Positions 4,696 through 5,745 of a DNA stretch of 5,745 nucleotides are shown here, piece by piece (the first letter of the stretch is position 1; each line of letters opens with the position of its first letter). The stretch is taken from contig SCVT01000362.1 in assembly GCA_004296815.1 (NCBI GenBank), positions 1 through 5,745 on the forward strand, given 5' to 3'. The stretch is from Reyranella sp. (GTDB lineage Bacteria; Pseudomonadota; Alphaproteobacteria; Reyranellales; Reyranellaceae). The notes below the pieces were generated by a model. The model saw only the letters and a program-made list of their open reading frames with translations. It was not told where the DNA came from and made no database searches. A program made the translations under genes and the position numbers.

Positions 4696-5538
4696 ATGAA
4701 GGAACTCGCTGGAAGGACTGCGTTCGTGACCGGTGCAGCGTCGGGCATCGGCCTCGGAATCGCGACCGCGCTCGCCCAGGCGGGGGCGAAGGTCATGCTG
4801 TGCGACATCGAGGAAGACGCGCTGGCCAAGGCGGTCAAGCAACTCCGGCTCACCAACGTCGATGTCGACTCGGTGAAAGCCGATGTCTCGCTGAAAGCCG
4901 AACTCCAGGCGGCCGCGGAGGCGACCACGGCGCGCTATGGCAAGGTGCATATCCTCGTGAACAACGCCGGTGTGGGCGGCGGCGGATGGACCGACGCGTC
5001 GTGGACCTGGACGCTGGGCGTCAACCTGATGGCGACGGTGTGGGGCATCGAAATCTTCTGGCGCCTGATCGACCAGCATGGCGAGGGCGGACACATCGTT
5101 TCCACCGCCTCGATCGCTGGCCTCGTCGCCGGCGGCAACCATGCCTACGAAGTCTCCAAGTATGGCGTCGTGGCCCTGTCCGAGAGCCTGCGGCCCGAAC
5201 TGGCGACGCGCGGGATCGGCGTGTCGGTGCTGTGTCCGGGGTTCGTCCGCACCGAAATCATGACGTCGGGACGCAATCTCCCGAAGCGCTTCGAGAGGGA
5301 AAAGACGTTCCGGGAGGTGCCGACGTCGGGGCCGATCGCCGAGCGGATCAACTGGGTCCGCGAACGCGTTGCCGGCGGCGTCGATCCTCTCTATGTCGGC
5401 GAACTGGTCCGCGAGGGCATCGAGAACGACTGGCCCTATATCTTCACCGAACTCGAATTCGAGCCTTTGGTCGACAAGCGCTTCGCCGCCATCAAGCAGG
5501 GCTTCGACCGCATCCGCGGGCGCACCCCGAAACGCTGA
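4696..5538 (+). CDS. Classical SDR oxidoreductase with C-terminal extension
   Basis: This NAD(P)-dependent oxidoreductase has 280 residues, about 25-30 more than a compact classical SDR. TGAASGIG is at 12-19, Asp37 (NAD preference inferred) follows strand two, and NNAG is at 89-92. Active-site residues are Asn110, Ser139, Tyr151 and Lys155. Ser-Tyr spacing is 12 rather than the usual 13, so the intervening loop is one residue short. PG is at 181-182. The C-terminal segment from about 225, including the LVREGIENDWPYIFT stretch, matches a common 270-290-residue SDR subgroup whose substrates are mostly unknown. The ATG at 4696 is preferred over an in-frame GTG at 4654, because it puts the first strand at the normal distance from the N-terminus, with a purine-rich GGGGGGCGAAAG upstream. 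It is only distantly similar to the SDR at 2897, so a recent local duplication is unlikely. Confidence 0.92.
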   Translation: MKELAGRTAFVTGAASGIGLGIATALAQAGAKVMLCDIEEDALAKAVKQLRLTNVDVDSVKADVSLKAELQAAAEATTARYGKVHILVNNAGVGGGGWTDASWTWTLGVNLMATVWGIEIFWRLIDQHGEGGHIVSTASIAGLVAGGNHAYEVSKYGVVALSESLRPELATRGIGVSVLCPGFVRTEIMTSGRNLPKRFEREKTFREVPTSGPIAERINWVRERVAGGVDPLYVGELVREGIENDWPYIFTELEFEPLVDKRFAAIKQGFDRIRGRTPKR

Positions 5539-5553
5539 GCGCAGGCCTACGCT
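5538..5553. terminator. Near-palindrome between convergent genes, possible bidirectional terminator
   Basis: AGCGCAGG (5538-5545) and CCTACGCT (5546-5553) are complementary except at one position, giving a short stem around GGCC. It begins on the last base of the SDR stop codon and ends 12 nt before the stop codon of the minus-strand gene. It is too short and lacks a T-run, so termination here is only a suggestion. Confidence 0.25.
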
Positions 5554-5565
5554 TCCCTGGCTTTC

Positions 5566-5745
5566 TCAGGCTCTGGCAGCCACACCCTGCTCAAGCCCCT
5601 GGACCGGAAGGATCGCCGGGCCCGGGCGTCGGTCCGCGGCGAGTTGCTCGGCTTCGGCCGCGCGTCCCGCGTTCACGTAGGCGCGCAGCAACGTCGCTTC
5701 CACCAGATCGATCTGCGCCCGGCTGCCGCCCATACGTTCGCGGTC
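5566..5745 (-). CDS. C-terminal end of tetratricopeptide (TTC38-like) protein, partial
   Basis: Reading the minus strand from the right edge, 59 codons run to a TGA (complement of 5566-5568). The upstream part lies beyond the window. The tail has the segment RMGGSRAQIDLVEATLLRAY followed by VNAGRAAEAEQLAADRRP. A GGS-x-AQ-x-D motif followed by a helix pair with an AGR turn is what I recall at the C-terminus of bacterial proteins annotated as TTC38-family TPR proteins, usually about 400-470 residues long. TPR proteins act as protein-binding scaffolds; no specific role can be given. The gene converges on the SDR gene with 27 nt between the stop codons. The overlapping plus-strand frame at 5369-5680 starts inside the SDR gene and looks like a shadow. 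Confidence 0.6.
   Translation of the reverse strand, partial: DRERMGGSRAQIDLVEATLLRAYVNAGRAAEAEQLAADRRPGPAILPVQGLEQGVAARA

Noticed and set aside
4060..5142. Minus-strand open frame of 360 codons
   Set aside because: It is antisense to the FKBP, GlcG-like and second SDR genes and shows no recognisable domain.
1..5745. Search for CRISPR arrays, insertion sequences, tRNAs, phage or toxin-antitoxin genes
   Set aside because: No regularly spaced repeats, transposase motifs, terminal inverted repeats, cloverleaf-like sequences or toxin/antitoxin pairs were seen.

Overview
The window is high-GC DNA with long overlapping shadow frames, alphaproteobacterial-looking protein sequences and tightly packed genes. 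I infer a GC-rich alphaproteobacterium, perhaps a soil or rhizobial/Reyranella-like lineage; genus is a guess. The first 13 bases match the 3' end of the Illumina TruSeq adapter exactly, so the left edge is a contig end with untrimmed adapter.

Layout, left to right. (1) Positions 14-1754 hold the end of an ABC import operon: the last residues of what is probably a periplasmic substrate-binding protein, then a fused two-domain permease of the iron(III)/FbpB (COG1178) type. A perfect 9-bp hairpin follows the permease, and no ATPase gene lies downstream. (2) Positions 1755-2223 form a 469-bp gap with no convincing gene. It ends in an AT-rich stretch with nested inverted repeats overlapping a candidate promoter. 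(3) Positions 2224-4539 are a probable four-gene plus-strand operon with gaps of 13, 27 and 2 nt: a secreted NlpC/P60 cysteine peptidase started by TTG, a classical SDR oxidoreductase, an exported FKBP-type peptidyl-prolyl isomerase with a possible Tat signal, and a small GlcG/HbpS-family (DUF336) protein. (4) After a 156-bp gap, a second, longer classical SDR occupies 4696-5538. (5) The C-terminal end of a minus-strand gene, most like the TTC38-type tetratricopeptide family, converges on it and runs off the right edge.

Functionally, the left part is nutrient (probably metal or small organic acid) uptake. The middle combines envelope functions (peptidoglycan hydrolysis, periplasmic protein folding) with an NAD-type oxidoreductase and a GlcG-like protein of uncertain role; nothing in the sequence ties them to one pathway. 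I do not see a defence island, mobile element, CRISPR array, tRNA or rRNA, and no convincing new biological system. The points most worth checking are the adapter remnant, the apparent reading-frame break at the permease start, the inverted repeats upstream of the NlpC/P60 gene, and the possible internal translation start in the FKBP gene.
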